DNA of 46,437 nt from the NCBI GenBank assembly GCA_034006265.1, contig JAVETB010000013.1, forward strand, positions 1 through 46,437, in the 5' to 3' direction. Source of the DNA: Syntrophus sp034006265 (GTDB lineage: Bacteria > Desulfobacterota > Syntrophia > Syntrophales > Syntrophaceae). The notes under the pieces are model-generated. The model was not told the DNA's origin and made no database searches. It was given only the letters and a program-made list of their open reading frames with translations. The stretch's first letter is position 1. Every line of letters begins with the position of its first letter. Below are positions 25,287 through 33,853 of the stretch, piece after piece. Position numbers and translations under genes: made by a program.

Positions 25287-27458
25287 TCAGGGTCGTTTGA
25301 TCCCAATCTTCCGGGTCTTGGACCATACCACCCAGGCTTCTTCGTGTACCCGGACATCTGGAAATCCCAGGTAACGCAGGATGAAGAAGGCATCTGAGGC
25401 AGCAAGGCCGGTGTCACAGGTGGTGATAACGGTCTTGCCCGGGGTGATGCCGTAGGTTTTGAGCATCCACAGGAGCTCCGCCGGCGACTTCAGAAAACCG
25501 TTCTCCATGTAGAAAGCGCCAAAGGGGATATTGATCGACCCCGGAATGGCGCCAGCCCGACTGGCTAGTTCGTGTTTGGTCTTGCCGAGGACTCGATCAA
25601 TGAGGCGGGAATCGATAACCACCGCACTCCGCGTCTTGAGAAGCCTGGCCACCGTCGCGCTGTCCGCGACAAGCTCCCGCTTGACCGTTCCATTGAAGAG
25701 GCGTTCCCCACGGGTGTAAGGTTTGGTGCTCGAATGGAAACCAGCATGATGCCATCCTTCCATACCTCCGTTCAGATAGGAGACATGGGTGGCTCCGGCC
25801 CATTGCAGGAGCGACAACAACGCCGCCGCCATCGCGCCATTCTGATCATACACCACAACATGATCGGTGGCGGCGATCCCCTTTTTGCCGAGGACTTCCG
25901 CTACTTTCTTGTGGTCTACGAGTACGAAGGGCTTCTCGGCGCCGGGACCGGCACGTAGACCGCTCATCAGGGGATCGAACGAGACAGCGCCTTCAATGTG
26001 TCCCTTATCGTAAGCAGACCGGTCCCGGGCGTCGATCACCACCAGGTTCTTCTGCCTGAAATTGTCATGGAGCCACCGTGCGTTCACCACCATGCCGTTT
26101 CGAACCCTGGTTGTGTCGATGTCCAACTTCTTGATATTTGCCACTGCTTTCGGCAGGCTGCCGTCGGGGACGATCACCTTTTGGTTGGCTTTCTTCTCGT
26201 AGTCCAGAAGATCGGCACTGGCAAGAAACAACCCGCGGTTTCCGTGGCAGTGATTGCAGTTGGCCGCCTGCCACGTGCGCCTCTGAATGTTGTGGGGCGA
26301 AGTCCGCTTCCAGGTGGGAACGTTGCCGAAGTTGGTGAATAGATCCTTGCCGTAGAACTCGAACATCTCCGGGTAGGCCGGCACATGGCGGACCAGCATG
26401 TATTGGTATCCGGCTCCGGGGGCCTTGTTATCATAGTTCAACCCGATTTTCATAGTCTCCACTTCCCGCCGATTCTGGAAGAATGCCCTCCCCTCGCCGT
26501 CCTTTCCAACGTGGCAGCTGTAGCAGTTCACGTAGGTCTGGGAATGACAGACCTGGCACTGCACTTTGCCGACATGAGTGGCGTGACTCCGTACGCCTCC
26601 ATTCTTCAGGTTCTTGTGACAGTCGGTGCACTGTACCGTCTCTTTCAGGTGGTAACGCCCCTTCAGGTCCTTTGCCGCCGCTGCGTGCATCTCTTCGGCC
26701 TTATGGCAGTTGAAACATTCCATGCCCTTTGACGCATGAACATCCCCCCGGCCGCGCTGTCCGAAAAACTCGTTGCCTACGCGGCTTCCGTGGCAGGCGG
26801 TGCACTGGTTGAGAGAGTCCGGACGCTTTTTGAACATGTGTCCCTGGATAAAGCCCTTCTGGGCGAACTTTGGCCGGCTCACATGACAACCGCCGCAGCT
26901 CGTGTGGCAGGCTGAGCAGTGGTTCTTCCTCGCCTGATCTATGGTCTTCCATTTGCCCATGTTTGCCCGACTTTTGAGAATCTCAGGGAAGGTAGAAAGG
27001 GTGGCGTGCAGGGAATCTTTGGCCGTGGCCGCGATTTCGCGGTGTTTGACAGCCCTCATGTCCTTGCATGAACCGCACGACTTCTGCGGGCTGGTAATGG
27101 AGGGGAATGGGTCCATCCCCTTGTGGGCGGCCGCCTTGTTCATCCTTGCAGAATCGCCGCCGTGGCAGCTTTCGCAGGAATTTCTGCCGTGCGCGGTGGA
27201 AAGAAACTCTCTGGAAACAAGAACCTTCTTTTGCGGCTCCAACGGAGCCACCGCACCGCCTCAACCGGAGCCCGACTGCATGGCTGAAACATTGGGCGTA
27301 GCCACGCTGCGGTTCTTGACGAGCATGGACTCGTAAAGGTGACAGGTTAAACAACTCGACTGCTCTGCCGCCAAGGCAACTGCCGGGAAGAGACCGCCGG
27401 CCAGCAGTCCCACAAGGGCTGCGATGGCAATGTAACACAATCTTTGGCCTCGTTTCAT
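25287..27458 (-). CDS. Eleven-heme cytochrome c fused to tandem rhodanese, candidate selenoprotein (UGA at codon 66)
   Basis: Read through the TGA at 27263-27261, the frame gives 723 residues. Order: signal peptide (1-30, cleavage near ALA), first heme CLTCH (36), SGSG-U66-GG linker, then CESCH (95), CGSCK (128), CSACH (181), CGGCH (188), CTACH (219), CFNCH (248), CTDCH (277), CQVCH (301), CYSCH (312) and CNHCH (401): ten CXXCH and one CXXCK site. Residues 454-579 and 592-714 are two rhodanese domains; the first has Asp538 in the active-loop position (VVVYDQNGAM), the second a catalytic Cys681 (TTCDTGLAAS), as in thiosulfate sulfurtransferases. A bSECIS-like hairpin follows the UGA. The protein is periplasmic and lies 64 bases after the ImcH-like gene. 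I infer electron transfer to a sulfur, selenium or tellurium compound. Known Ext-type tellurite/selenite operons also contain rhodanese-like proteins and cytochromes (from memory). Confidence 0.85.
27233..27251 (-). promoter_or_regulatory. Candidate bSECIS hairpin for UGA 27263-27261
   Basis: In mRNA sense, GGCUCC (27249-27244), loop GUU and GGAGCC (27240-27235) form six perfect pairs, extended by a U-G and a G-C pair to eight. The loop begins with GU, as in characterised bacterial SECIS elements, and lies 17 bases after the UGA. Confidence 0.72.
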
Positions 27459-27522
27459 GTTCGTTTCCTCTCATCTAGGATTTCGGATAGGCCCATTTCT
27501 GACTCTATGTTTGTTTTGCCGT

Positions 27523-29025
27523 TCACGACGACGAACCGTGGCATTTGACGCACATCATCTGCTTCCATGAATCACCAATGTTCACAGGATGGGGATACTC
27601 CATCACACGGAATATAGCCTGTTCATTCCCGGTATTATTCTGTCCGGGGGTACGCTCGATCAAAAGGTGGCAGAGGCTGCAGTCCCGGGAAAGAACGGCC
27701 CCGTCGTCGCTCCGGTGCTTGCCGTCGTGACATCGGAAGCATCCCTGAGTGAACACATGCCCCTGATTGTTCCCATAGTGCCTCCAGCTCACTTTCATGT
27801 ACGCGTCGTAGTTCCGGTCATAGGCCCCCTGGAGTGCCCTGCTCGCTGCCGCGATGGCTGCTTCCTTGTTCTTGGCCACGGCAGGATATGTCTTTTGATA
27901 GAAGTCCCTAATCGCCTTGTCGATTCCCTTATGAGCCTCATTCCGTGACGCATAGGATGCCTCGATCGTCTGAACGGCGAGATGTTTGATCTCCGGCAGG
28001 CCCGGATCGATGAGCCCGGCGGAAAGCATGGCATTCAGGATGAGAGCCGGCGGGTTGGTGGGATGACCGGACCGGTTGTGGCAGTCCATGCAATCCATCC
28101 GTCTTGTCCCGGCCTTGGCCACCTCGTAGTCCGATAGTTTCAATTCGGTGCTGCGGTATATCCGCACCTTTCCGTCAAGACGTTTGACGCGGATCCACGG
28201 GATATCCGTGCGCTTCGGGTCCTTCACGGAATAGACGATCTCTTCCGTGGTACTGGAATGCCAGTGCATCTTCGGCGGCCGCTCCATGGTGGTCTCCGCC
28301 TTGCCCATCTTTAGCAGCAGGGCGATCTTCTTTCGGGAATTTTCCTTGTCGGACATAAAGTAGGTCCTGCTTTCGAGGCGCTGGTTTAACTGGTACTTCG
28401 GCCCATGACAATTCTCGCAGATATCCTGGGATGGTCTCAGGTCATTGATCGGTGTGGAAATGGGCCTCGAATACCGGTTGAGCAGATAGCTGACACCCTC
28501 TTTCGCTCCTCTCAGATGGGCGACGAAATAATACTTGGCCCCGGGTCCCACGTGACAGGCGGTACAGGAGAGCTTGGCGTGAGCCGAGTAGTCGCTGGAA
28601 CGGGTTTCGGGCCCCATGACGCGGTGGCAGCTTCCACAGAACGTCTTTGATTCCGAGAACTCATAGAACTTATAGCCCGAAAAGGCATAGAGCAGCAACA
28701 GCAGGAGGAGAGACATCAGTAGTACGAGACCCTTCTTGCGTAGCTTCGGATCGTTGAAGTCAATGACCGGAAAGTGGCGCGCTTCAGGGCCGCCGGCAAG
28801 CTCTTTCCGACGCTCCCGCCGGACTCCGACAATAATCAGGACGACGCCTATGAGGACGATGGCCGGAAGCAAGATCCAGATGATGAGATCCGCATACGGA
28901 TGGGTACCGGCGGACATAGCGTCGACAATCGACAAAAAGACAATCAAGCCGATATTGACGACCACAATGAGCAGACCGATGAGAGAGAGCATATTGGAGA
29001 AGATTCTTGAAGGTTTTGGTTTCAT
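27523..29025 (-). CDS. ImcH-like inner-membrane heptaheme cytochrome c (NapC/NirT family)
   Basis: A 500-residue membrane-anchored cytochrome. Three N-terminal hydrophobic helices (residues about 12-34, 46-68 and 98-117) precede a periplasmic domain with seven CXXCH sites: C130, C154, C203, C312, C429, C449 and C492. Heme sites 1-3 lie in the NapC/NirT-like part (FCGSCHRVMGPE, CTACHVGPGAKYYFVAH). Length, helix count and heme number match ImcH of Geobacter, an inner-membrane quinol oxidase of extracellular respiration (recalled family knowledge). It should pass electrons from the quinol pool to periplasmic acceptors, here most likely the eleven-heme rhodanese cytochrome 64 bases downstream. 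AAGGAG precedes the start. The leader has a short hairpin, TTCCCC/GGGGAA, at 29056-29072. Confidence 0.9.
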   Translation of the reverse strand: MKPKPSRIFSNMLSLIGLLIVVVNIGLIVFLSIVDAMSAGTHPYADLIIWILLPAIVLIGVVLIIVGVRRERRKELAGGPEARHFPVIDFNDPKLRKKGLVLLMSLLLLLLLYAFSGYKFYEFSESKTFCGSCHRVMGPETRSSDYSAHAKLSCTACHVGPGAKYYFVAHLRGAKEGVSYLLNRYSRPISTPINDLRPSQDICENCHGPKYQLNQRLESRTYFMSDKENSRKKIALLLKMGKAETTMERPPKMHWHSSTTEEIVYSVKDPKRTDIPWIRVKRLDGKVRIYRSTELKLSDYEVAKAGTRRMDCMDCHNRSGHPTNPPALILNAMLSAGLIDPGLPEIKHLAVQTIEASYASRNEAHKGIDKAIRDFYQKTYPAVAKNKEAAIAAASRALQGAYDRNYDAYMKVSWRHYGNNQGHVFTQGCFRCHDGKHRSDDGAVLSRDCSLCHLLIERTPGQNNTGNEQAIFRVMEYPHPVNIGDSWKQMMCVKCHGSSS

Positions 29026-29194
29026 GATGTTTATCTCCTTGAGTGTTCAACGATCTTCCCCTAGTCGGGGAACCAGTTCATCCTTCTAGTTTTATTGCAG
29101 TTATGAATTGCGATATGCTCATTATGGCCGTCCCGTTAAATGTTGCGACGACGGGTTCTCCAACCTCTTTACAGAAGTTTCGAAATCCACCGTG

Positions 29195-30262
29195 CTAGCT
29201 GATGGGCACTGTAACCGTGGGCCCCGGAGGCGCCGGACCGGTCTCTGCCAGACTGAGAAGGATCATGAGAAAGGTAAAAATCGTCTTGGATTTTCGATCC
29301 CGGTCATCGATCCAGAACCAGAAACCCCGGTTGTTGACGGCGACGAAGCTGTCGGACGGTTTATCCTTGCTGCAGTGGACCCGGATAAGAGGCGGCGCCT
29401 GTCCTTTTCCTTCCCCGATTTCAAGGGAAGTGGCATAGGTGCGGCCTTCCGCTGCGTGCTCAGGGGGGACATCGATCTGGGAGCATAATTCGATGATGAT
29501 GTCCATGATCGAACGGGTCAGAATGGCAACTTCTCCTTCCTGCGTCGGGGTCGCTCCGTAGATGACCTTGAATTCTTCCGCGCCGGTTTTCAGGCCCAGC
29601 ATTCGTCGAGTCTCCAAGATTCTCTGCTCGGTTTCCCGATCCGTTTTCCGGCGAAATACGACAACGGCCGTATCCTGTTTGTCCTTCCGTTCAATACGTG
29701 TCCCAACGGCCCCGGACTTCTGAGTCTGTTCCAGCATCCCGAGCAGTTTCCGAAACTGGGGGTCCTCGGTGCGTGCAAAGCCTGGTGCCGAGGACTGGTT
29801 GTCCATATCATTGATCGACTTGACGCACAGACTGAACAGCGTTCTGACGGGCCAGCCCGCCTGAACCAGGGAGAGCAGGGCATAGGGTGTGATCGGCGTC
29901 AGGAGACTCCGGGTAAATTTTTCTCCGGTAAGCGGCGCATAGGTGATCGTCGGTTTTTCCCCCCACGTGGTCGTCCCCCCGACGGCCTGCGAATTTGCGC
30001 TGGGAGGAAAGGACCATCCGGCGGCAAGATTCACCGTGCTCTGGACGCCCACCAGATTGATGACCGAGGTCACATCCATGAAAACAGGCGTGTCGGAGTA
30101 GCGGACCTTCACGATATTGAGGAGCATCTGGCTTTTCCAGGATTCGGAAATCGCGACGCTGTAATCGAAACGATCACGGACGATGGCCGGTCCCCCGAGG
30201 CGGGTGCACCCCGTCAAAGGAAGTAAAATCAAGATGGCAACCAAAAGCCCGGCCCTCTTCAT
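29195..30262 (-). CDS. Lipoprotein of unknown function (355 aa)
   Basis: Signal peptide with lipobox LPLTGC, lipid-anchored Cys19. The mature part contains AISESWKSQMLLNIVKVRYSD, a hydrophobic region around PYALLSLVQAGWPVR, and a charged second half. Residues about 335-355 form an unusual hydrophobic tail ending AETGPAPPGPTVTVPIS. I recall similar proteins in Desulfobacterota without assigned function. The start at 30262 follows GGAGGAGGGG. It lies 169 bases upstream of the ImcH-like gene on the same strand, and a shrunken copy with shared flanks lies at 23196-23297, so the SulP and cytochrome genes sit between two direct repeats of this gene. Confidence 0.75.
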   Translation of the reverse strand: MKRAGLLVAILILLPLTGCTRLGGPAIVRDRFDYSVAISESWKSQMLLNIVKVRYSDTPVFMDVTSVINLVGVQSTVNLAAGWSFPPSANSQAVGGTTTWGEKPTITYAPLTGEKFTRSLLTPITPYALLSLVQAGWPVRTLFSLCVKSINDMDNQSSAPGFARTEDPQFRKLLGMLEQTQKSGAVGTRIERKDKQDTAVVVFRRKTDRETEQRILETRRMLGLKTGAEEFKVIYGATPTQEGEVAILTRSIMDIIIELCSQIDVPPEHAAEGRTYATSLEIGEGKGQAPPLIRVHCSKDKPSDSFVAVNNRGFWFWIDDRDRKSKTIFTFLMILLSLAETGPAPPGPTVTVPIS

Positions 30263-30361
30263 AGCAAGCCCCTCCTCCGGCTGTATTCAATTGGATGATG
30301 TTCCTTTTTCCTCTTGGGCAGCATCTTGTACTCCTTCCTTTCAGCTTCTAAGGTACAGCTT

Positions 30362-31453
30362 TCATTTCTTTTCTCCTGCAGTCTCCGGAGTTGGACTCGC
30401 TTCAGTGTCGGCAACCCATACTCCTACCAGTCTGAAGGTAACGGCGAGCACTACCGGACCGATAAAAAGCCCGATGATGCCAAAGGCAACAAGACCACCG
30501 ATAACGCCGGCAAAGATCAGGAGCAGCGGCAGGTCTGCACCCTTTTTGATGAGAATTGGACGCAGAAAATTGTCAAAAGTGCCGACGAATATGGTCACCA
30601 CGAGCAATACCGTTCCCCAGGTCGTCTGACCGCTCCAGTAAAGCCAGATCACCGAGGGGATAAGAACAAGCCCCGGCCCAAGTTGGGCGATGCAGAGCAT
30701 GAACATCACCGCTGTCAATATCGCAGCGGCGGGCACTCCGGAAACGGCCAGCCCGATGCCGCCGAGAAGCGACTGTATCAGGGCCGTACCGACCACACCC
30801 AGGGCAACGCCCCGGATGGTTCTTGCCGCCAGATCAACGGCTTCCTCGCCGCGATTTCCTCCCAATCGGTGCGCAAAGCGAAGAACACCCACCGCAGCCG
30901 TCTCGCCGTTGGCATAGCAGATCGCGGCAATGATCACCGTCAGGAGAAGCTGTACCGCAATGATCCCGACACTTCCCGCCTGGGACAGAAACCAGGTCAG
31001 GAGTTTTCCTGCATAGGGGACCAGGCGTGCCGATATCCCTTCCGGTCCCATCCTGATGCTTTCCCAGGCGGTAGTCAGCTTCGGACCCACGATGGGAAGT
31101 CCTGACAACCAGCCCGGCAGCGTCGGCAGGGTCTGAGTCTGAAAGGACTTCACCCAGGCAGTGATGTCGTCCGCGTTCTCTATGATGGCAACAATGGCCA
31201 GTAAAAAGGGGACGATAAACAGAATCAGCATGACAATCGTCATGGCTGTAACAGCAAGGCCCCGCTTTTTCCACAGCCGGCCCTCCACCTTCAACATGAA
31301 CGGCCAGGTGGCCACAACGATCATGATGGCCCAGATGAGCGACAGCAAAAACGGCCTCATAATCCAGAATGTTGCGGCAATCAGGATCCCGATCCAAAGG
31401 ACCTGCAGGGTAATTCGGGTCGGGTCCGGCGCCGAAATTCTATGTATCGTCAT
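30362..31453 (-). CDS. AI-2E family transporter (PerM/YdiK type)
   Basis: A 363-residue inner-membrane protein with about eight hydrophobic helices in the two-block arrangement of the AI-2E/UPF0118 family, separated by a periplasmic loop (residues about 95-160). The family signature near the end of the first half of the C-terminal block is visible in GLAVSGVPAAAILTAVMFML and in VGTFDNFLRPILIKKGADLPLLL. Members were named for proposed autoinducer-2 export, but many act as Na+(Li+)/H+ antiporters or permeases of unknown substrate. The start at 31453 has GGAAGAAAAGG upstream. Same strand as the lipoprotein gene, 99 bases apart. Confidence 0.9.
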   Translation of the reverse strand: MTIHRISAPDPTRITLQVLWIGILIAATFWIMRPFLLSLIWAIMIVVATWPFMLKVEGRLWKKRGLAVTAMTIVMLILFIVPFLLAIVAIIENADDITAWVKSFQTQTLPTLPGWLSGLPIVGPKLTTAWESIRMGPEGISARLVPYAGKLLTWFLSQAGSVGIIAVQLLLTVIIAAICYANGETAAVGVLRFAHRLGGNRGEEAVDLAARTIRGVALGVVGTALIQSLLGGIGLAVSGVPAAAILTAVMFMLCIAQLGPGLVLIPSVIWLYWSGQTTWGTVLLVVTIFVGTFDNFLRPILIKKGADLPLLLIFAGVIGGLVAFGIIGLFIGPVVLAVTFRLVGVWVADTEASPTPETAGEKK

Positions 31454-31598
31454 CCTTTTCTTCCCTAAGAGAGAATTTATGGGTGTGGGTCCTTAAAACT
31501 TATTTCGCCTGTAAATCCAACTCACGAAGCCAATCTTTATGACGGCTGAAATAAATATGTCCTTCTTTTGCACTACCCCGCGATTTCTTCTTCCCGGA

Positions 31599-32189
31599 TC
31601 AAGGCTTCTCCGCTTCCAAAACCCGGATCGCTTCAGTAATCTCGCTGCTCAACCTTCCCAGTGCCCGACTATGCGCCGCAACTACTTCGGCATACCCCTG
31701 TCTTTGTACCTTCTCGGTCATCGCTGCACGGCGGCTTTGAGTCTGGCCGCTCTTTCTGGAACTCACCGTCCAGAGGACATCCAGGACAACCCCTTTGCCA
31801 AGTTCCGATTCAAACCGGATGACGTCGATTCCAACCCGGTAAGCCGCTTCTGCAGCGAAGGATTGGGGAAACACACTGACTTGAGCCGTCCCGAGCATCG
31901 CAGAAAGGTTTTCAGCGGTTACCCTTGCGATGTTACTCTTAAGTGGTGAAGCCCAGCGGTCGAATTCGGCCAGAAGAACCTGATTCGGACCGGTTCGCAC
32001 AACGATCTGCGGCCGGTCAACGTCGTCGGGAATCGAGATCGGACCGACGGAGACGGAGATATTTGTCGACGTCGCCCCAATCCCTGTCAATGACGGGCTC
32101 AGCGTATAGAACTGCGTGGTCCTGGTTGAAGCGCAATTCGCCAGGAGCAAAGCGAGCGTCACAAGGATGAAGATTTCGATCTTTTTCAT
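31599..32189 (-). CDS. pqiC: PqiC-like outer-membrane-associated lipoprotein
   Basis: A 196-residue lipoprotein (lipobox LLLANC, Cys19) of the ABC-type transport auxiliary/PqiC (DUF330) family: TTQFYTLSP right after the anchor, VSVGPISIPDDVDRPQIVVR, and LLAEFDRWASPLKSNIARV, all typical. In E. coli PqiC forms a ring in the outer membrane that docks with the PqiB tube for lipid transport. Its ATG overlaps the pqiB stop by four bases (ATGA), so translation is coupled; AGGAGG precedes it. Last gene of pqiA-pqiB-pqiC. Confidence 0.9.
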   Translation of the reverse strand: MKKIEIFILVTLALLLANCASTRTTQFYTLSPSLTGIGATSTNISVSVGPISIPDDVDRPQIVVRTGPNQVLLAEFDRWASPLKSNIARVTAENLSAMLGTAQVSVFPQSFAAEAAYRVGIDVIRFESELGKGVVLDVLWTVSSRKSGQTQSRRAAMTEKVQRQGYAEVVAAHSRALGRLSSEITEAIRVLEAEKP

Positions 32190-33853
32190 TTAGGCACCTC
32201 CTGAACCTTTCCACGGATAAGGGCATCGGGATGGCGTTCGAGATATTCAGCCAACTCGCTGATTGCCCGTGCCGCCCGTGAAATTTCCTGCAAGGCGACT
32301 CGCAGCTCCTGCTGCGCCGGCGCCTCCTTTCCGACGAGGGTCTTATCCGTGCTTGCCAGCACCTGCTCGGCTTTCGAAATCGCTTTTCGCAGGTCTTGAA
32401 CAGTCGTCTTTACTTCGGGTACAATCTCGCCGTCGATGGAGTTCAGCGTTCTTTCGGCGGTCTTCATCGCCGAGTTGAGTGTTTTGAGCGTCTTTTTCGT
32501 CTCTTCTCCGATGGCGTCAAAGGGCACTTTATCGATCTTGGCGATAATGCCGTTTACCTTGGTTTCCAGGTCCTGCAGACTGCTAGGCATCACGGGAATG
32601 ACATATGGGGGCTTCGTCCAGTCTATCCTGACTTGAGGGGCGTTGGGAAAGCGCTCAAGGGCGACATAGAGCTGCCCTGTCACGAGATTGCCGCTTCTCA
32701 ATTGCGCCCGGAGTCCCAGATCAACCAGGCGCTGGACAAAGGCGCGACGTTCTGTCTCGTTCCTGACCTTCTCTTTGACCGTGTCCGACGTTGCCAGATG
32801 CCCCATGAAGCGGGCCTGGTAGATTGAGATTGCCACCCTTGGACGGAGTCCTTCCGTCTTCGGATTGTATTCAAGACCAACGCGGGTCACCTCCCCGACG
32901 GGCAAGCCGAGGTACGTGACGGGTGCACCCATGGAAAGTCCCCTCAACGACTCCTGGAAGTAGAGGACGTATTCCATAACGACCGGTTCAGGCTCCTTTG
33001 CTGCGGCAGCATAGTTTTCATAGACTTTGAAGACGGCATCCTCCGCTGCGGGTGTTGTGTCTGGGGTCAATGAAAAGGTTTCGAAGGCGATACCGCCGAT
33101 CAGCATGGAAACCACCGACTGGGTCTGCAGTGACAATCCGTCTGCCTCCAGGGATAAATCGATCCCGCTGGCGTGCCAGAAATGGGTCTGCTGCAAAACA
33201 TACTTGTCGTAGGGAGAATTTACGAAGACCTTGATATCGATCGATCGCCCATCCTTTGCAAGGCCATAACCGATGACCCGTCCCACGTTCAGACGGCGGT
33301 AATACAGAGGAGAGCCGATCCCCACAGATCCCAGGTTGTCCGCCTGAAGAACAAACTGCCTGCCCGGCTGATCGACGGTAACCTCCGGTGGCGCATCGAG
33401 ACCGACGAATTGCCGCCGCACCTTGGTGGAGTTTCCGAGTTCCACTCCAATATGATTGCCGGACAACAACGTACCGATTCCGGATACCCCGCTGAGGGTA
33501 ACACGCGGCTGTTCAACCCAGAATTTTGCATCATCGACAATCAATCCTTCGGCGCTCTTGTTGATCTTCGCCGTCACCACGACCTTTGTGAAGTCCTTGG
33601 AGAGTTCCACCTTCTCCACCCGGCCGATGTTGACGTCCTTATACTTGACAAGGGTCTTACCCTCTTCAATCCCCTCTGCCTTTTTGAAAACGATCGTGAT
33701 CGTCGGACCTTTACTCAGAATCTGCTGAACAGCTATCCCGAGACCGACGAGTGCCGCCACGATGGGGATGATCCAGACCACAGAGAATTGCATTTTCTTT
33801 TTCTCTTTGGCGGTGGCCTGAGGAAGATTGTTTAAATCAGCAGATTTCGTCAT
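32186..33853 (-). CDS. pqiB: PqiB-like MCE domain protein
   Basis: A 555-residue protein with an N-terminal transmembrane anchor (residues about 24-44) and three MCE/MlaD domains beginning near residues 49, 163 and 290 (the GxxxGSPLYYRRLNVGRV and GLSMGAPVTYLGLPVGEV turns are typical). A long C-terminal helical region (about 430-545) matches the coiled needle of PqiB. The family forms a hexameric tube across the periplasm that carries lipids between membranes and supports resistance to membrane stress. It overlaps the end of pqiA by 17 bases and pqiC by four. AGGAGG is present before ATG 33853. Confidence 0.93.
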   Translation of the reverse strand: MTKSADLNNLPQATAKEKKKMQFSVVWIIPIVAALVGLGIAVQQILSKGPTITIVFKKAEGIEEGKTLVKYKDVNIGRVEKVELSKDFTKVVVTAKINKSAEGLIVDDAKFWVEQPRVTLSGVSGIGTLLSGNHIGVELGNSTKVRRQFVGLDAPPEVTVDQPGRQFVLQADNLGSVGIGSPLYYRRLNVGRVIGYGLAKDGRSIDIKVFVNSPYDKYVLQQTHFWHASGIDLSLEADGLSLQTQSVVSMLIGGIAFETFSLTPDTTPAAEDAVFKVYENYAAAAKEPEPVVMEYVLYFQESLRGLSMGAPVTYLGLPVGEVTRVGLEYNPKTEGLRPRVAISIYQARFMGHLATSDTVKEKVRNETERRAFVQRLVDLGLRAQLRSGNLVTGQLYVALERFPNAPQVRIDWTKPPYVIPVMPSSLQDLETKVNGIIAKIDKVPFDAIGEETKKTLKTLNSAMKTAERTLNSIDGEIVPEVKTTVQDLRKAISKAEQVLASTDKTLVGKEAPAQQELRVALQEISRAARAISELAEYLERHPDALIRGKVQEVPK

